Shown one piece after another: positions 33,347-42,317 of a DNA stretch of 64,000 bases (positions are counted from its first letter, which is position 1; the number at the start of each line of letters is the position of its first letter). Source of the stretch: Pseudomonas sp. MM213 (GTDB lineage: Bacteria > Pseudomonadota > Gammaproteobacteria > Pseudomonadales > Pseudomonadaceae); the NCBI RefSeq assembly GCF_020423045.1, contig NZ_CP081943.1:2170001-2234000 (forward strand), in the 5' to 3' direction. Position numbers and translations under genes: made by a program. The notes under the pieces were generated by a model. The model was not told the origin of the DNA, searched no databases, and was given only the letters and a program-made list of their open reading frames with translations.

Positions 33347-34189
33347 ATGCTCGACAGCCGCACCCGCGAACAACTCGACCGGCTTCAGCAGTTCATGGCC
33401 GACCAGCCGTTCGTGGTCCTGACCGGTGCCGGCATCAGCACCCCGTCGGGCATTCCGGACTACCGCGACCACCAGGGCGTGCGCCGTGGCCGGCAACCGA
33501 TGATGTATCAGGAATTCCTCAGCGCCCCCGAATCCCGGCGCCGCTATTGGGCGCGAGCGATGCTCGGCTGGCCGCGGGTGCGTCAGGCTCAGCCAAATGT
33601 GGCGCATGAAGCCCTCGCCAACCTGCAAAGCACCCGGCAGATCAGCGGGCTGATCACCCAGAACGTCGACACCTTGCACGACCAGGCCGGCAGCCACGAC
33701 GTGATCGAACTGCATGGCAGCCTGCACCGGGTGCTGTGCCTGGATTGTGGGCAGCGCAGTGAGCGGGATTCGATCCAGCAATTGATGGAAACGCAGAACC
33801 CGTACCTGGCCGGCGTGGATGCGGTGCAGGCGCCGGACGGCGACACGCTGCTCGACGCGGCATTCGAAGCGCGGTTTCAAGTACCGCACTGCCCGCATTG
33901 CGCAGGTGAGCGAATGAAACCGGACGTGGTGTTTTTTGGCGAGAACGTGGCGCAGGTGACGGCAGCCAAGGCAATGGCTGCAGTGGAAAAAGCGGCGGGA
34001 TTGCTGGTGGTGGGGTCTTCGTTGATGGCGTATTCAGCGTTTCGGTTATGCCGGGCGGTGGCGGATCAGGGCAAGCCGCTGATAGCGATTAACCTGGGCA
34101 AGACGCGGGCGGATGACATCCTCGATCTGAAAATCGAGGCATCCTGCGAACAACTATTGCCGTTGCTGACCCAGCGCCTGACACCTTAG
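33347..34189 (+). CDS. Sir2-family NAD-dependent protein deacetylase (sirtuin)
   Basis: A 280-residue class II-type bacterial sirtuin. The NAD site is GAGISTPSGIPDYRD (about 24-38). The catalytic region is TQNVDTLHDQAG with the active His in IELHGS (about 104-125). Four zinc-binding cysteines occur as CLDC (about 131) and CPHC (about 183), and the late nucleotide motif is VVGSSLMAYSA. It removes acyl groups from lysines using NAD. The ATG at 33347 has GGAG nine bases upstream; an in-frame ATG 14 codons earlier is possible. Confidence 0.92.
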   Translation: MLDSRTREQLDRLQQFMADQPFVVLTGAGISTPSGIPDYRDHQGVRRGRQPMMYQEFLSAPESRRRYWARAMLGWPRVRQAQPNVAHEALANLQSTRQISGLITQNVDTLHDQAGSHDVIELHGSLHRVLCLDCGQRSERDSIQQLMETQNPYLAGVDAVQAPDGDTLLDAAFEARFQVPHCPHCAGERMKPDVVFFGENVAQVTAAKAMAAVEKAAGLLVVGSSLMAYSAFRLCRAVADQGKPLIAINLGKTRADDILDLKIEASCEQLLPLLTQRLTP

Positions 34190-34245
34190 CAACAACGCAT
34201 ACCTTGTCGGCGATGGCGGCGTAACAGATACACCGCGTCGCCTGA

Positions 34246-34270
34246 ATCGCCAGCAAGCCGGCTCCTACAA
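34246..34270. repeat. Single REP, partner degenerate
   Basis: A right-hand REP arm (ATCGCCAGCAAGCCGGCTCC followed by TACAA). The expected left arm near 34200-34215 retains only GTCGGCGATGGCGG, so the doublet is decayed. Confidence 0.6.
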
Positions 34271-34284
34271 AGACCCGTGGGCGA

Positions 34285-35610
34285 TTACAGCAGCGACAAG
34301 GTGTAGTTGATGATAAAGCGATTCTGATCAACGTTGCGGCCCGCATCGGTGTTCGACTTGCCGTTGCGCACGCTGAAACCAAGCCCCTTGAGCGACCCCG
34401 ATTGCAGCACGTAGTCCAGGGTCATATCACGCTCCCACTCGGACTGATCGCCCGCGTTGCGAACCTTGATGTCAGTCCCCTTCAGATACGCGATCGACGC
34501 TCTCAGGCCCGGCACGCCCAAAGGCGCGAAGTCATAGGAATATTGACCGAAGTTCGTCTGCTCGCCCGCACGGGTAAAACTCTGGATCATGCGGTCCGTC
34601 GGCAGGTAAACACTGCCACCACCGGCCCCTTTATCAACCAGGCTACCTTGGTTGGGCTGCACGAAGTTGCTGCCGTCACCCACCTGTTGATGCCCCAGCG
34701 ACACCGAGTGGCCACCGTTCACATAGGTGATCATCGCCACCCAGGTGTTGTTGTCGATTTCACCGTTGTTGTCCTCGGTATAACCCGAGGTGCGGTAGCC
34801 TTGTGCGCGACCGGCAGCGGAACTGTTGGCGCCTGTCGATGTGGTGTTGAAGTAACGCAGATCGGTGGTGAACGAGCTTTTGCTGTCGATCGGCAGCACG
34901 TGGGTCAGACCGAAGAAGTTCTGGTTGTAGAAGTCTTCCATCTGCGCGAAGTAGTACTGCGCCTTCAGTTCCTTGGTGATGTAGTAGTCACCGCCGGCGA
35001 AGTAGAACTTGTTGCTGTCCTGGGTGGCGCCCGGCACCGACAAACCGGTCCGGTCCGTCGAGGCGCGGCCGACCGCATGTTCAAGCACGCCACTGGTCAG
35101 CATCAAGCCATCGATGTCATTCGAGGTGACCTGCGCACCGGTGAACGACTGCGGCAATACGCGGGCATCGTTCGACAACAGGATCGGCAGTTTCGGCAGC
35201 AAGGTGCCGTAGCGGAACTCAGTTTTTGAGATGCGCATCTTCGCCGTGGGGCCAAAGCTGCTCCAGGAGTCGGCAGCACCGTCGCCGTCACTCGGGATCA
35301 TGCCGCTGCCGACGTGGCGACCCGCGCCGCTGTCCAGCGTCACACCGAGCAACGCTTGCGCATCCAGCCCGAACCCGACCGCACCCTGGGTAAAACCGGA
35401 CTCATAACGCAGCACAAAACCCTGCGCGGCCTCCTCGGTTTTCGACGGGTCCGCCGTGCCATCGCGGTTATCGCTGTTGAAATACAACGTGCGCATCGAC
35501 AGCGTGGCTTTGCTGTCCTCCAGAAAACCGTGCGCGGCAGAATCGGCTGCCTGTGCGCACATCGAACCGGTGGCCAGCAAAAGTGCGGTGGGGATTGCTC
35601 GCTTGAACAT
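34285..35610 (-). CDS. OprD-family outer-membrane porin
   Basis: A 441-residue outer-membrane porin with a signal peptide (cleavage near AQAAD). The OprD N-terminus follows: GFLEDSKATLSMRTLYFNSDNRDG, quoted in part as GFLEDSKATLSMRTLYFNSD. The pattern DYYITKELKAQYYFAQMEDFY (in part) near 215 and the closing strand RFIINYTLSLL, ending near aromatic/leucine, are typical. OprD/Occ channels take up small carboxylates, amino acids or sugars acids; the adjacent GntP permease on the same strand suggests a sugar-acid such as gluconate, by inference only. The start at 35610 follows AGGAGCACCGT. Confidence 0.9.
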   Translation of the reverse strand: MFKRAIPTALLLATGSMCAQAADSAAHGFLEDSKATLSMRTLYFNSDNRDGTADPSKTEEAAQGFVLRYESGFTQGAVGFGLDAQALLGVTLDSGAGRHVGSGMIPSDGDGAADSWSSFGPTAKMRISKTEFRYGTLLPKLPILLSNDARVLPQSFTGAQVTSNDIDGLMLTSGVLEHAVGRASTDRTGLSVPGATQDSNKFYFAGGDYYITKELKAQYYFAQMEDFYNQNFFGLTHVLPIDSKSSFTTDLRYFNTTSTGANSSAAGRAQGYRTSGYTEDNNGEIDNNTWVAMITYVNGGHSVSLGHQQVGDGSNFVQPNQGSLVDKGAGGGSVYLPTDRMIQSFTRAGEQTNFGQYSYDFAPLGVPGLRASIAYLKGTDIKVRNAGDQSEWERDMTLDYVLQSGSLKGLGFSVRNGKSNTDAGRNVDQNRFIINYTLSLL

Positions 35611-35752
35611 ACGGTGCTCCTGGGTAATTTTTTTATGTTTTTTTTGAGTTTTTGCCGACCGCTGTCCGCCACGGACACTCAACCGCGGCGCGCACAATGC
35701 CGCGCTCGATGAGTGACCATGAGCCTTGAGGAAAGCGATCGGAGTGTTCGAG

Positions 35753-37102
35753 CTAGATCAGGTAAGAAAGACCCACGGTCAGCGCGAAGGCGACCAGCGA
35801 AATAATGGTCTCCAGCACGGTCCAGGTCTTGAACGTCTGGGTGACGCTCATGTTGAAGTATTCCTTGATCAACCAGAAGCCGCCGTCGTTGACGTGGGAA
35901 AAGATCACCGACCCGGCGCCGGTCGCCAGCACCAGCAACTCCGGATGCGGATAACCCAGACCGATGGCCACCGGCGCGACAATGCCGGAGGCGGTGGTCA
36001 TGGCCACGGTGGCGGAGCCGGTGGCGATGCGCATCAACGCGGCGAACAGCCAGCCCATCAGCAGCGGCGACAGGTGAAATTCGTGGGCCAGGCTGACGAT
36101 CTGGTCGGTGACCCCGGCGTCCACCAGAATCCGGTTCAAACCGCCACCGGCGCCGACCAGCAAGGTGATGCTGGCGGTCGGTGCCAGGCATTCGTTGGTG
36201 AACTTGAGGATCGATTCACGGTTGAAGCCCTGGGCGAGGCCGAGGGTCCAGAAGCTCAGCAGGGTCGCCAGCAGCAGCGCGATCACCGAGTTGCCGATGA
36301 ACAGCAAAAACTGGTTGAAACCGCTGCCCGGCGTAGAAATCAGATTGGCCCAACCGCCAATCAGCATCAACAGCACCGGCAACAGAATGGTCGCCATGGT
36401 GATGCCGAACCCCGGCAGGCTGTCGCGCGGTTCGCGCTCGAGGAACTGGCGTTCCAGCGGGTTTTCCGCCGGCAGTTGAATGCGCGGCACGATGAATTTG
36501 GCGTACAGCGGGCCGGCAATGATCGCCGTCGGAATGCCGATCAGAATCGCATACATCAACGTCTGCCCGACCGACGCCTGATACACCTGCACCGCGAGCA
36601 TCGCCGCCGGGTGCGGCGGCACCAGCGCATGCACCACCGACAGCCCGGCAACCATCGGCAAACCGACCATCAGGATCGATACACCAACCCGCCGTGCCAC
36701 GGTAAACGCGATCGGCACCAGCAACACAAAACCGACTTCGAAGAACAGCGGCAGCCCGACCAGAAACGCGATGCAGACCATCGCCCAATGCGCGTTCTTC
36801 TCGCCGAAACGGTCGATCAAGGTGCGCGCCACCTGCTCGGCACCGCCGGACTCGGCCATCATCTTGCCGAGCATCGTGCCCAGCGCCACCACCAGCGCAA
36901 TGTGCCCCAGGGTCTTGCCGACGCCGGCCTCGTAGGCGCCAACCACCCCGGACGGCGGCATGCCGGCCAGCAATGCCAGGCCGATGGAGACCAGGGTGAT
37001 GACGATGAAGGGATTAAGCCGGTAACGGGCGATCAGAACGATCAGCGCGATGATGGCGATGGCGGCATATACCAGCAGCCAATAGCCGAAGGACAGGGTC
37101 AT
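35753..37102 (-). CDS. GntP-family gluconate:H+ symporter
   Basis: A 449-residue inner-membrane permease with about 12 hydrophobic segments. It has GntP features: RYRLNPFIVITLVSIGLALLAG at the N-terminus (in part), GTMLGKMMAESGGAEQVA near 74, LPLFFEVGFVLL near 115 and HALVPPHPAAMLA near 165. It imports gluconate or a related sugar acid. It is followed, on the same strand, by the OprD porin gene 142 bp downstream, which could supply the substrate to the periplasm. No gluconate kinase or GntR gene is adjacent, so the substrate remains open. Confidence 0.9.
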   Translation of the reverse strand: MTLSFGYWLLVYAAIAIIALIVLIARYRLNPFIVITLVSIGLALLAGMPPSGVVGAYEAGVGKTLGHIALVVALGTMLGKMMAESGGAEQVARTLIDRFGEKNAHWAMVCIAFLVGLPLFFEVGFVLLVPIAFTVARRVGVSILMVGLPMVAGLSVVHALVPPHPAAMLAVQVYQASVGQTLMYAILIGIPTAIIAGPLYAKFIVPRIQLPAENPLERQFLEREPRDSLPGFGITMATILLPVLLMLIGGWANLISTPGSGFNQFLLFIGNSVIALLLATLLSFWTLGLAQGFNRESILKFTNECLAPTASITLLVGAGGGLNRILVDAGVTDQIVSLAHEFHLSPLLMGWLFAALMRIATGSATVAMTTASGIVAPVAIGLGYPHPELLVLATGAGSVIFSHVNDGGFWLIKEYFNMSVTQTFKTWTVLETIISLVAFALTVGLSYLI

Positions 37103-37361
37103 GCGGTACTCCTCGAAAGGGTCACGTCGAATGGGTTGTGAAACTCATAAAACATTTCGAGAGGTGATTTTCAAACGAGGCGAAAGTAATTTTCGTAGAG
37201 GGATAAGGGTTGTCGTACAGAGGTATGGGGGGTCGTGTTTTTTGAAACTGGGCCAGGCGGATTTTCATCGCGCCTGAGCCATTAATGTTGAAGTACAGCT
37301 CGTGTTTGAATCGTTTTGCGCAGTCGGTGAAATGTCGGCTCGCCGCAGATGACCGATTGGC

Positions 37362-38411
37362 TCAGTCGTTCATTTCCGCAGCGAGCACGTTCACCAACGC
37401 AGCGGCCGGCATCTCACGAATCAGGGGCGCCCCCTGCCCCGCCCACTGCACGGCAAATTCCGTGTTTGCCTGGGCGGTGGCCGCGGCGTTGAGCGCTTTG
37501 TTGGCGTCATAGGCGCGCGGATAGTCTGGCAGTGCCGTGCCAGTCTTCTCCAGGCAGGTGAAGTTGCGGTTGACCATGCCTCGGGCAGGACGCCCGGAGA
37601 TGACGCTGGTGACGGCAGTCTGGTGCGCGCGCGGCCCCTTCAAGGCCTCGCGATAGGCGCTGTTGGCGGAGGATTCGGGGCAGAGGATAAACGCCGTTCC
37701 CAACTGCGCGGCACTGGCGCCCAACTGCATGACGGCCTTGATCCCCGCGCCGTCCATGATGCCGCCCGCCGCGATCACCGGCAGTCGGCAAGCCGCCACC
37801 AGTACACGCACCAACGCAAACGTCCCCATCTGCGAATCCTGTTTTGGATCGAATACCCCGCGATGCCCCCCGGCTTCGTAACCTTGTGCGACCAGCGCAT
37901 GCACGCCGGCGCGTTCCGCGCTCTGCGCTTCGGCCAGGTTGGTCACGGAACACAACAGGATGATGCCGGCGGCCTTGAGCGCATCGATTGTCGGTTGTGG
38001 CGGCAGCCCGAAATGGAAGCTGACCACCGCCGGCCGTTCTTCCAGCAGCATCTGCAGCATGTCCGGGTCTTCGACGAATGAGGTGTAGATCTCACGCAGC
38101 GCCGTCGGTGCAGCGGCCCCGAACTGCGCAAAGAACGGCGCCAGAAATGTCAGCCACTGCGTCTCGCGAGCGCTGTCGTGGACAGCAGGCTGGTGGCAAA
38201 AAACATTCACATTGAACGGCTTGTCTGTCAGCGCGGCCGTCTCGCGGATCATGTTCCGCGCCTGCTCGACGTTGCTCGCCCCGATGCCAATCGCACCGAG
38301 GCCGCCGGCGCTGGACACCGCTGCCGCCAGTCGGGGCGTGGAAACCCCCACCATCGGCGATTGAAGGACGGGCAGTCGAATGTTCAAAAGAGACAGCAGC
38401 GGAGTGGACAT
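37362..38411 (-). CDS. Nitronate monooxygenase (class I)
   Basis: A 349-residue FMN-dependent TIM-barrel enzyme. Class I motifs are visible: [10 protein letters not shown] (about 14-23), FNVNVFCH (66-73), [11 protein letters not shown] (175-185, with His183 at the position of the conserved class I histidine) and AAGGIMDG followed by [11 protein letters not shown]. Class I enzymes oxidise alkyl nitronates, in particular propionate-3-nitronate, to malonate semialdehyde and nitrite. It is the third gene of a minus-strand operon with MmsA-like and malonate semialdehyde decarboxylase-like proteins, which would consume that product. The start at 38411 was picked over a 20-codon extension. Confidence 0.9.
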   Translation of the reverse strand: MSTPLLSLLNIRLPVLQSPMVGVSTPRLAAAVSSAGGLGAIGIGASNVEQARNMIRETAALTDKPFNVNVFCHQPAVHDSARETQWLTFLAPFFAQFGAAAPTALREIYTSFVEDPDMLQMLLEERPAVVSFHFGLPPQPTIDALKAAGIILLCSVTNLAEAQSAERAGVHALVAQGYEAGGHRGVFDPKQDSQMGTFALVRVLVAACRLPVIAAGGIMDGAGIKAVMQLGASAAQLGTAFILCPESSANSAYREALKGPRAHQTAVTSVISGRPARGMVNRNFTCLEKTGTALPDYPRAYDANKALNAAATAQANTEFAVQWAGQGAPLIREMPAAALVNVLAAEMND

Positions 38412-38474
38412 GGCATCACCTGAAAGAGAGTTGCACAGAGGTAAAAACGGACCACTTGGCCCACGCGGCAAACC

Positions 38475-38864
38475 CTAAAGTTCGCCGGTCAGAAATTGCG
38501 CCCTTCCACGGCCGAAGGACCAGTCCGCATCGGTGTTCTCCACCAGCGAAACAATCAGCTCATCGGGTGACAGGCCACACTCGGCTTGCAGCCTCTCGGC
38601 CAGCAAGCGGTAGAACGCGGTTTTCTGCGTCTGTAGACGCGGTCGCGAAATCACCGTCAGCAACACCACGCTGGTCGTGCGTGTGTAACCCAATCCGGTG
38701 TCGTGCAGCACCAACTCCCCCGGACGATGTTGCGTGACGCTTTGGTAACGATCACTGGCAGGCACTTCAAAAGCCTCGACCATCGCCTGATGGGTCACGT
38801 CCAGCAGGGTCTTGAGTTGTTGGTCATTGCGCCCCTGAATGATGTCGAACTTGAGCAGCGGCAT
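38475..38864 (-). CDS. Malonate semialdehyde decarboxylase-like tautomerase
   Basis: A 129-residue tautomerase-superfamily protein. After Met removal it has Pro1, Asp37, Arg73 and Arg75, the four catalytic positions described for malonate semialdehyde decarboxylase (MSAD), and the same length. Other family segments are PLLKFDIIQGR, VEAFEVPASDRYQ and the end DADWSFGRGRAQFLTGEL. MSAD converts malonate semialdehyde to acetaldehyde and CO2; promiscuous tautomerase or hydratase activity is also possible. It lies between the dehydrogenase gene (122 bp upstream) and the nitronate monooxygenase gene (63 bp downstream), both linked to malonate semialdehyde. Confidence 0.85.
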   Translation of the reverse strand: MPLLKFDIIQGRNDQQLKTLLDVTHQAMVEAFEVPASDRYQSVTQHRPGELVLHDTGLGYTRTTSVVLLTVISRPRLQTQKTAFYRLLAERLQAECGLSPDELIVSLVENTDADWSFGRGRAQFLTGEL

Positions 38865-38986
38865 AGCGGTTCACCTGTGCGGAAAAAACCGGGAGCGAGG
38901 TGTTCGCTCCCCCTGGGAAAAACGATGCCGTGCAAGCCCGCGCCAACACGTCATCCACCCCAAACCCGTGGAGCAGAAAGCGGTGC

Positions 38987-40504
38987 TTACTTGGAGGTCG
39001 GCATGGCGAATTCCGCGCCCTTGGCGATGCTGTTCGGCCAGCGCTGCATGATCGACTTTTGCTTGGTGTAGAAGCGCACGCCCTCTTCGCCGTAGGCGTG
39101 CGTGTCACCGAACAGCGAGCGCTTCCAGCCACCAAAACCGTGCCACGCCATCGGCACCGGAATCGGCACGTTGATGCCGACCATCCCCACCTGAATGCGG
39201 CTGGCGAATTCACGCGCGATGTGACCGTCGCGGGTATAGCAAGCGGTGCCGTTGCCGAACTCGTGTGAGTTGACCAGATCGACCGCCTCGGCGAAGTCCT
39301 TCACGCGCATGCAAGCCAACACCGGACCGAAGATTTCCTCTTTGTAGATTTTCATCTCGGGGGTGACATGGTCGAACACCGTGCCGCCGAGCCAGAACCC
39401 TTCGGCGCAATTCGCGCCAGCCTGGGCGCCGTCAAAACCACGGCCGTCGACCAGCAGTTCTGCGCCTTCCGCAATGCCTTGTTCGATGTAGCCGGTGATG
39501 CGTTGCAGTGCGACTTGCGACACGATCGGGCCCATCTCGGCGGCCAGGTTCGTGCCTTCGAGGACTTTGAGCGTGCGGGTGCGTTCCACCAGTTTCGGCA
39601 TCACCTTGTCGGCGACATCGCCGACAAACACCGCCACCGAGATCGCCATGCAGCGCTCGCCGGCAGAGCCGAACGCGGCACCGATCAGCGCGTCGACCAC
39701 CTGATCGATATCGGCGTCGGGCATCACCACCATATGATTCTTCGCGCCGCCCAACGCCTGGACACGCTTGCCGTGGCGGGCACCGGTCTCGTAGATGTAG
39801 TTGGCAATCGGCGTCGATCCGACAAAGCTCACCGCTTTGACGTCCGGGTGATCGATCAGCGCGTCCACTGCTTCCTTGTCGCCCTGCACCACGTTGAACA
39901 CGCCATCTGGCAACCCGGCTTCCTTGAACAGTTCGGCGATCAGCAGCGAAGGCGACGGGTCGATGGGGCTCGGCTTGAGTACGAAGGTGTTGCCGCAGGC
40001 GATGGCCACCGGGAACATCCACATCGGCACCATCACCGGGAAGTTGAACGGGGTGATGCCGGCCACCACGCCCAGCGGCTGGCGCATGGTCCAGTTGTCG
40101 ATGTTGGTGGAGACCTGCTCGGTGTAGTCACCCTTGAGCAGTTGCGGGATGCCGCAGGCGAACTCGACGACCTCGATGCCACGCGTTACTTCGCCCTGGG
40201 CGTCGGTGAAAACTTTGCCGTGCTCGGCGGTGATCATGCGCGCCAGTGTGTCGCGGTGTTCATTGAGCAACGCCAGGAACTTGAACAGGATGCGGGCGCG
40301 ACGCAGCGGCGGCAGCGCCGACCAGGCTGGAAACGCGGCCGCTGCGGACTTCACCGCCGCGTCGACTTCAGCGGCATTGGCGAGGGCCACTTTGCCGATG
40401 ACGGAACCGATGGCAGGGTTGGTGACGTTCTGTGTGCGGCCGGAAGTACCGTGCGTCACGCGGCCGTGAATGTAGTGTGCGATGTCTGCTGGCTGGTTGC
40501 TCAT
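38987..40504 (-). CDS. mmsA: CoA-acylating (methyl)malonate-semialdehyde dehydrogenase
   Basis: A 505-residue aldehyde dehydrogenase of the MmsA type. It has the NAD-fold segment [15 protein letters not shown] (about 150-164), the MmsA hallmark [15 protein letters not shown] (261-275) where most aldehyde dehydrogenases have a catalytic Glu, and the nucleophile Cys285 in [10 protein letters not shown]. It turns malonate or methylmalonate semialdehyde, NAD and CoA into acetyl- or propionyl-CoA plus CO2. Usual mmsA genes sit with mmsB in valine breakdown; here the partners point to malonate semialdehyde. An operator-like element shared with a second operon lies 105 bp upstream (40609-40636). Confidence 0.92.
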   Translation of the reverse strand: MSNQPADIAHYIHGRVTHGTSGRTQNVTNPAIGSVIGKVALANAAEVDAAVKSAAAAFPAWSALPPLRRARILFKFLALLNEHRDTLARMITAEHGKVFTDAQGEVTRGIEVVEFACGIPQLLKGDYTEQVSTNIDNWTMRQPLGVVAGITPFNFPVMVPMWMFPVAIACGNTFVLKPSPIDPSPSLLIAELFKEAGLPDGVFNVVQGDKEAVDALIDHPDVKAVSFVGSTPIANYIYETGARHGKRVQALGGAKNHMVVMPDADIDQVVDALIGAAFGSAGERCMAISVAVFVGDVADKVMPKLVERTRTLKVLEGTNLAAEMGPIVSQVALQRITGYIEQGIAEGAELLVDGRGFDGAQAGANCAEGFWLGGTVFDHVTPEMKIYKEEIFGPVLACMRVKDFAEAVDLVNSHEFGNGTACYTRDGHIAREFASRIQVGMVGINVPIPVPMAWHGFGGWKRSLFGDTHAYGEEGVRFYTKQKSIMQRWPNSIAKGAEFAMPTSK

Positions 40505-40608
40505 GGCGGGTGTCCCCTGGTGGTGGATAAGAGCCATCTCTTGTTGTTGTCGGGAGTGCGCCAGGCGGCCGGTGGCGCGCCTGCCAGGGTCAAAGTAGGC
40601 CAGCCAAA

Positions 40609-40636
40609 GGATCATGTAAAATGATGATTAATGATC
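40609..40636. promoter_or_regulatory. Candidate LysR operator upstream of mmsA
   Basis: GGATCATGTAAAATGATG then ATTAATGATC. Over 26 bases it differs at only two positions from the element upstream of the DUF485-symporter operon (47014-47040), and both lie 105-115 bp upstream of their genes in the same orientation. Such conservation in otherwise unrelated intergenic DNA indicates a shared binding site, most likely for one of the two LysR proteins encoded nearby. Confidence 0.65.
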
Positions 40637-40810
40637 TTATGGATCAGAATTGGTGAAGGTGTTTGAGGTGTTAAACAGCGCTGGAGAATGCTTGTTTAAG
40701 CGCGCTCGTGGTTACGAGATGAAAGCTACAAAACCTTGCGCCGTTGCCTACGGGTACGCCAGAATCCGCCGGCTTGTGCGCTTTGGGGGTGCCCGGTAAC
40801 TTGATTCGTG

Positions 40811-41021
40811 CCACTGCTCATCAGTGGTCGGGTTTAGCAGCCCGCCGTGACGAAGCGCATCTGCATCCAGACAGTCAGGTCATCTCATGCCTGCACTTTA
40901 TGGTAGCTGTGCGCAGGGCGCCCTTGGGCGCGCCGGATTCGTCTCCACCGGTCTGCTAACCTGCACACAGCTGCCACCCTTCGTTTAGCAGCGATCGGTG
41001 ACGGCTCCACGTTTTTGGAGC
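40811..41021 (+). ncRNA. Structured 5' leader of the DUF6124 gene
   Basis: A candidate cis-acting RNA. Visible elements: hairpin CCACTG/CAGTGG (40811-40827) and CGGG/CCCG around TTTAGCAG (40829-40844). A 16-position stem follows (40902-40917 with 40960-40975; 14 Watson-Crick pairs, one G-U, one mismatch) enclosing a GCGCC/GGCGC tetraloop hairpin and a CCGG/CCGG hairpin. A second TTTAGCAG lies at 40984-40991, and last comes a hairpin over the ribosome-binding site. The CTGCTAAC at 40953-40960 could pair with either TTTAGCAG, giving alternative folds. The rest of 40505-41025 holds the mmsA operator and promoter region. I recall similar leaders before DUF6124 and DUF3077 genes in pseudomonads, but cannot verify that here. 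Confidence 0.6.
41004..41021 (+). promoter_or_regulatory. Hairpin hiding the ribosome-binding site of the DUF6124 gene
   Basis: GCTCCA (41004-41009) pairs perfectly with TGGAGC (41016-41021) across the loop CGTTTT. The GGAG inside the right arm is the ribosome-binding site, five bases before the ATG at 41026. Translation should therefore depend on opening of this hairpin. Confidence 0.65.
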
Positions 41022-41025
41022 GAAT

Positions 41026-41385
41026 ATGATCAAACCGACACCCAATCCGCCAGACACCGATCCAGCTTCCCCGTACGAACCCGATTCAAACAAACTCAAC
41101 GAGGCCGCCGAGCGTGCCCTCGACTACCACTTCCCGTCGGCTGCCGACATCAAAGCCACGACGCGCGCACCCAGCACTTTGTTTACCGTGGACCCAGCGC
41201 TCACGACCGAAACCCTGATGGTTTATCTGGTCGAGACGCTGGCCTCGGTCGATGTGATGGTCCATCACTTGGTGGACCTTCTGGACGGTGGGTCGCGCAA
41301 TGCGCTGCTGGGCATTTCCAACAGCATCATGCTGGCGGAGATCACGGCGAACCGGGTGCTGGATCAGATTGATCCGCGAGACTGA
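41026..41385 (+). CDS. DUF6124 family protein
   Basis: A 119-residue protein with the DUF6124 layout: a polar, proline-rich N-terminus (MIKPTPNPPDTDP), then AAERALDYHFPSA. A hydrophobic helical C-terminal half follows (TTETLMVYLVETLASVDVMV, NALLGISNSIMLAEITANRVL). The family is multi-copy in pseudomonads and related to DUF3077; no function is established. It has a long, highly structured leader, unusual for such a small gene, and its ribosome-binding site is sequestered in a hairpin. Confidence 0.85.
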   Translation: MIKPTPNPPDTDPASPYEPDSNKLNEAAERALDYHFPSAADIKATTRAPSTLFTVDPALTTETLMVYLVETLASVDVMVHHLVDLLDGGSRNALLGISNSIMLAEITANRVLDQIDPRD

Positions 41386-41407
41386 ACACCGCTAAACGGG
41401 TGATCCA

Positions 41408-41509
41408 TTGTAGGAGCGAGCCTGCTCGCGAAAAGCGTTAACGATAACGCGTGAAGTCTGGAAACACGCGGTGTCTATGGGTTTTTCGCGAGCAGGCTCG
41501 CTCCTACAC
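41408..41509. repeat. REPIN followed by a GT dinucleotide run
   Basis: Inverted REP pair of the GTAGGAGCGAGCCTGCTCGCG class. Directly after it is a short run of GTGTGTGTGTGTGTG (about 41512-41526), a possible slippage tract within the 3' end region of the MOSC gene. Confidence 0.8.
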
Positions 41510-41531
41510 AAGTGTGTGTGTGTGTGCGGCT

Positions 41532-42203
41532 TCAGACCTGAAGCGATTTCTGCAGCCACTTCGCCCGCTCCGACAAGCGCCGCTTCCAGTCCTCGGCCAA
41601 CCCACGGCTTGCCGCCAGCGCCAGCAGATCGTCGATCACCGGCCGGTGCGACAACTGCACCTGCCAGAATTCATCAATGGAAAAGCGCTCGGTTTGCCTT
41701 TCCAGCAACTCGATCCTGTCGCCCGCTTCAATGAAGCCCGGTTGAAGCACCCGGTAATACCAACCGGTGATTCGCTCCTTGGCGACATGCATCGACATAC
41801 GCTCGGCGTCGAAACGATGATTGATTTTCCAGCACGGGCTGCGCGGTTGAGAGACCTGCAACACCGCACTGCCCATCTGGAATACGTCGCCGATGTGCAC
41901 GTTGCGCTCCGAGAGTTCGAGCGCGGAAATGTTCTCCCCCAGGCTGCCCGGAAGCAGCTCATGGGCACAGTGCGCAAAGGCCTGCGCCAGGTGCTGATAA
42001 TTTTCGGCCGCATAGTGATGAACAGCCTTTTCCGGACCGCCGTGAACCCTGGTGTCGCCATGCTGGTCACCGACAATCCCGTGAAGCTCGACGCGAACGG
42101 GGCCTGAACGGCGCTGTTTGAAGATGCCCGTACGCTGCCCTTCGGGCTTCAAGAGCCCCAGGCCGCCGGCGAAGACGTGATCAATTTTCGAAGTGAGTGT
42201 CAT
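41532..42203 (-). CDS. MOSC domain protein (YiiM-like)
   Basis: A 223-residue protein with a MOSC domain. The region has GIVGDQHGDTRVHGGPEKAVHHYA near 43-66 (in part), LPGSLGENISALEL near 85 and VLQVSQPRSPCWKINHRF near 115, with Cys in PRSPCWK as the likely molybdenum-cofactor or sulfur ligand. A C-terminal 3-alpha domain follows. YiiM-type proteins reduce N-hydroxylated compounds. It is divergent from the LysR gene at 42318 across a region carrying a candidate LysR operator; whether it belongs to the same regulon is unknown. Confidence 0.88.
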   Translation of the reverse strand: MTLTSKIDHVFAGGLGLLKPEGQRTGIFKQRRSGPVRVELHGIVGDQHGDTRVHGGPEKAVHHYAAENYQHLAQAFAHCAHELLPGSLGENISALELSERNVHIGDVFQMGSAVLQVSQPRSPCWKINHRFDAERMSMHVAKERITGWYYRVLQPGFIEAGDRIELLERQTERFSIDEFWQVQLSHRPVIDDLLALAASRGLAEDWKRRLSERAKWLQKSLQV

Positions 42204-42261
42204 GGGTCGATCCGCATCTTTTACCGGGTTTCGGCCACTTTACTAACCACCGGCAATAACC

Positions 42262-42293
42262 GTAAAGTGATCGTTAAATATGTCCATAATCAC
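42262..42293. promoter_or_regulatory. Candidate LysR operator upstream of the LysR gene
   Basis: GTAAAGTGATCGTTAAAT resembles the core of the elements at 40609 and 47014 (GTAAAACGATCATTAATG), and AGTGAT/ATCACT form an inverted repeat across 42266-42293. It is 25-56 bp upstream of the regulator gene, a normal autoregulatory position. The match is weaker than between the other two copies. Confidence 0.45.
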
Positions 42294-42317
42294 TTTTTAT
42301 GATGGATGGTGACGATC

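Noticed and set aside
35726..37141. 471-codon plus-strand frame opposite the GntP permease
   Set aside because: It reads as Gln/Arg/His-rich shadow of a membrane protein gene and has no credible start.
40744..40959. 71-codon frame within the DUF6124 leader
   Set aside because: The stretch is better explained as structured RNA, and the peptide has no family features. A regulatory leader peptide cannot be excluded.
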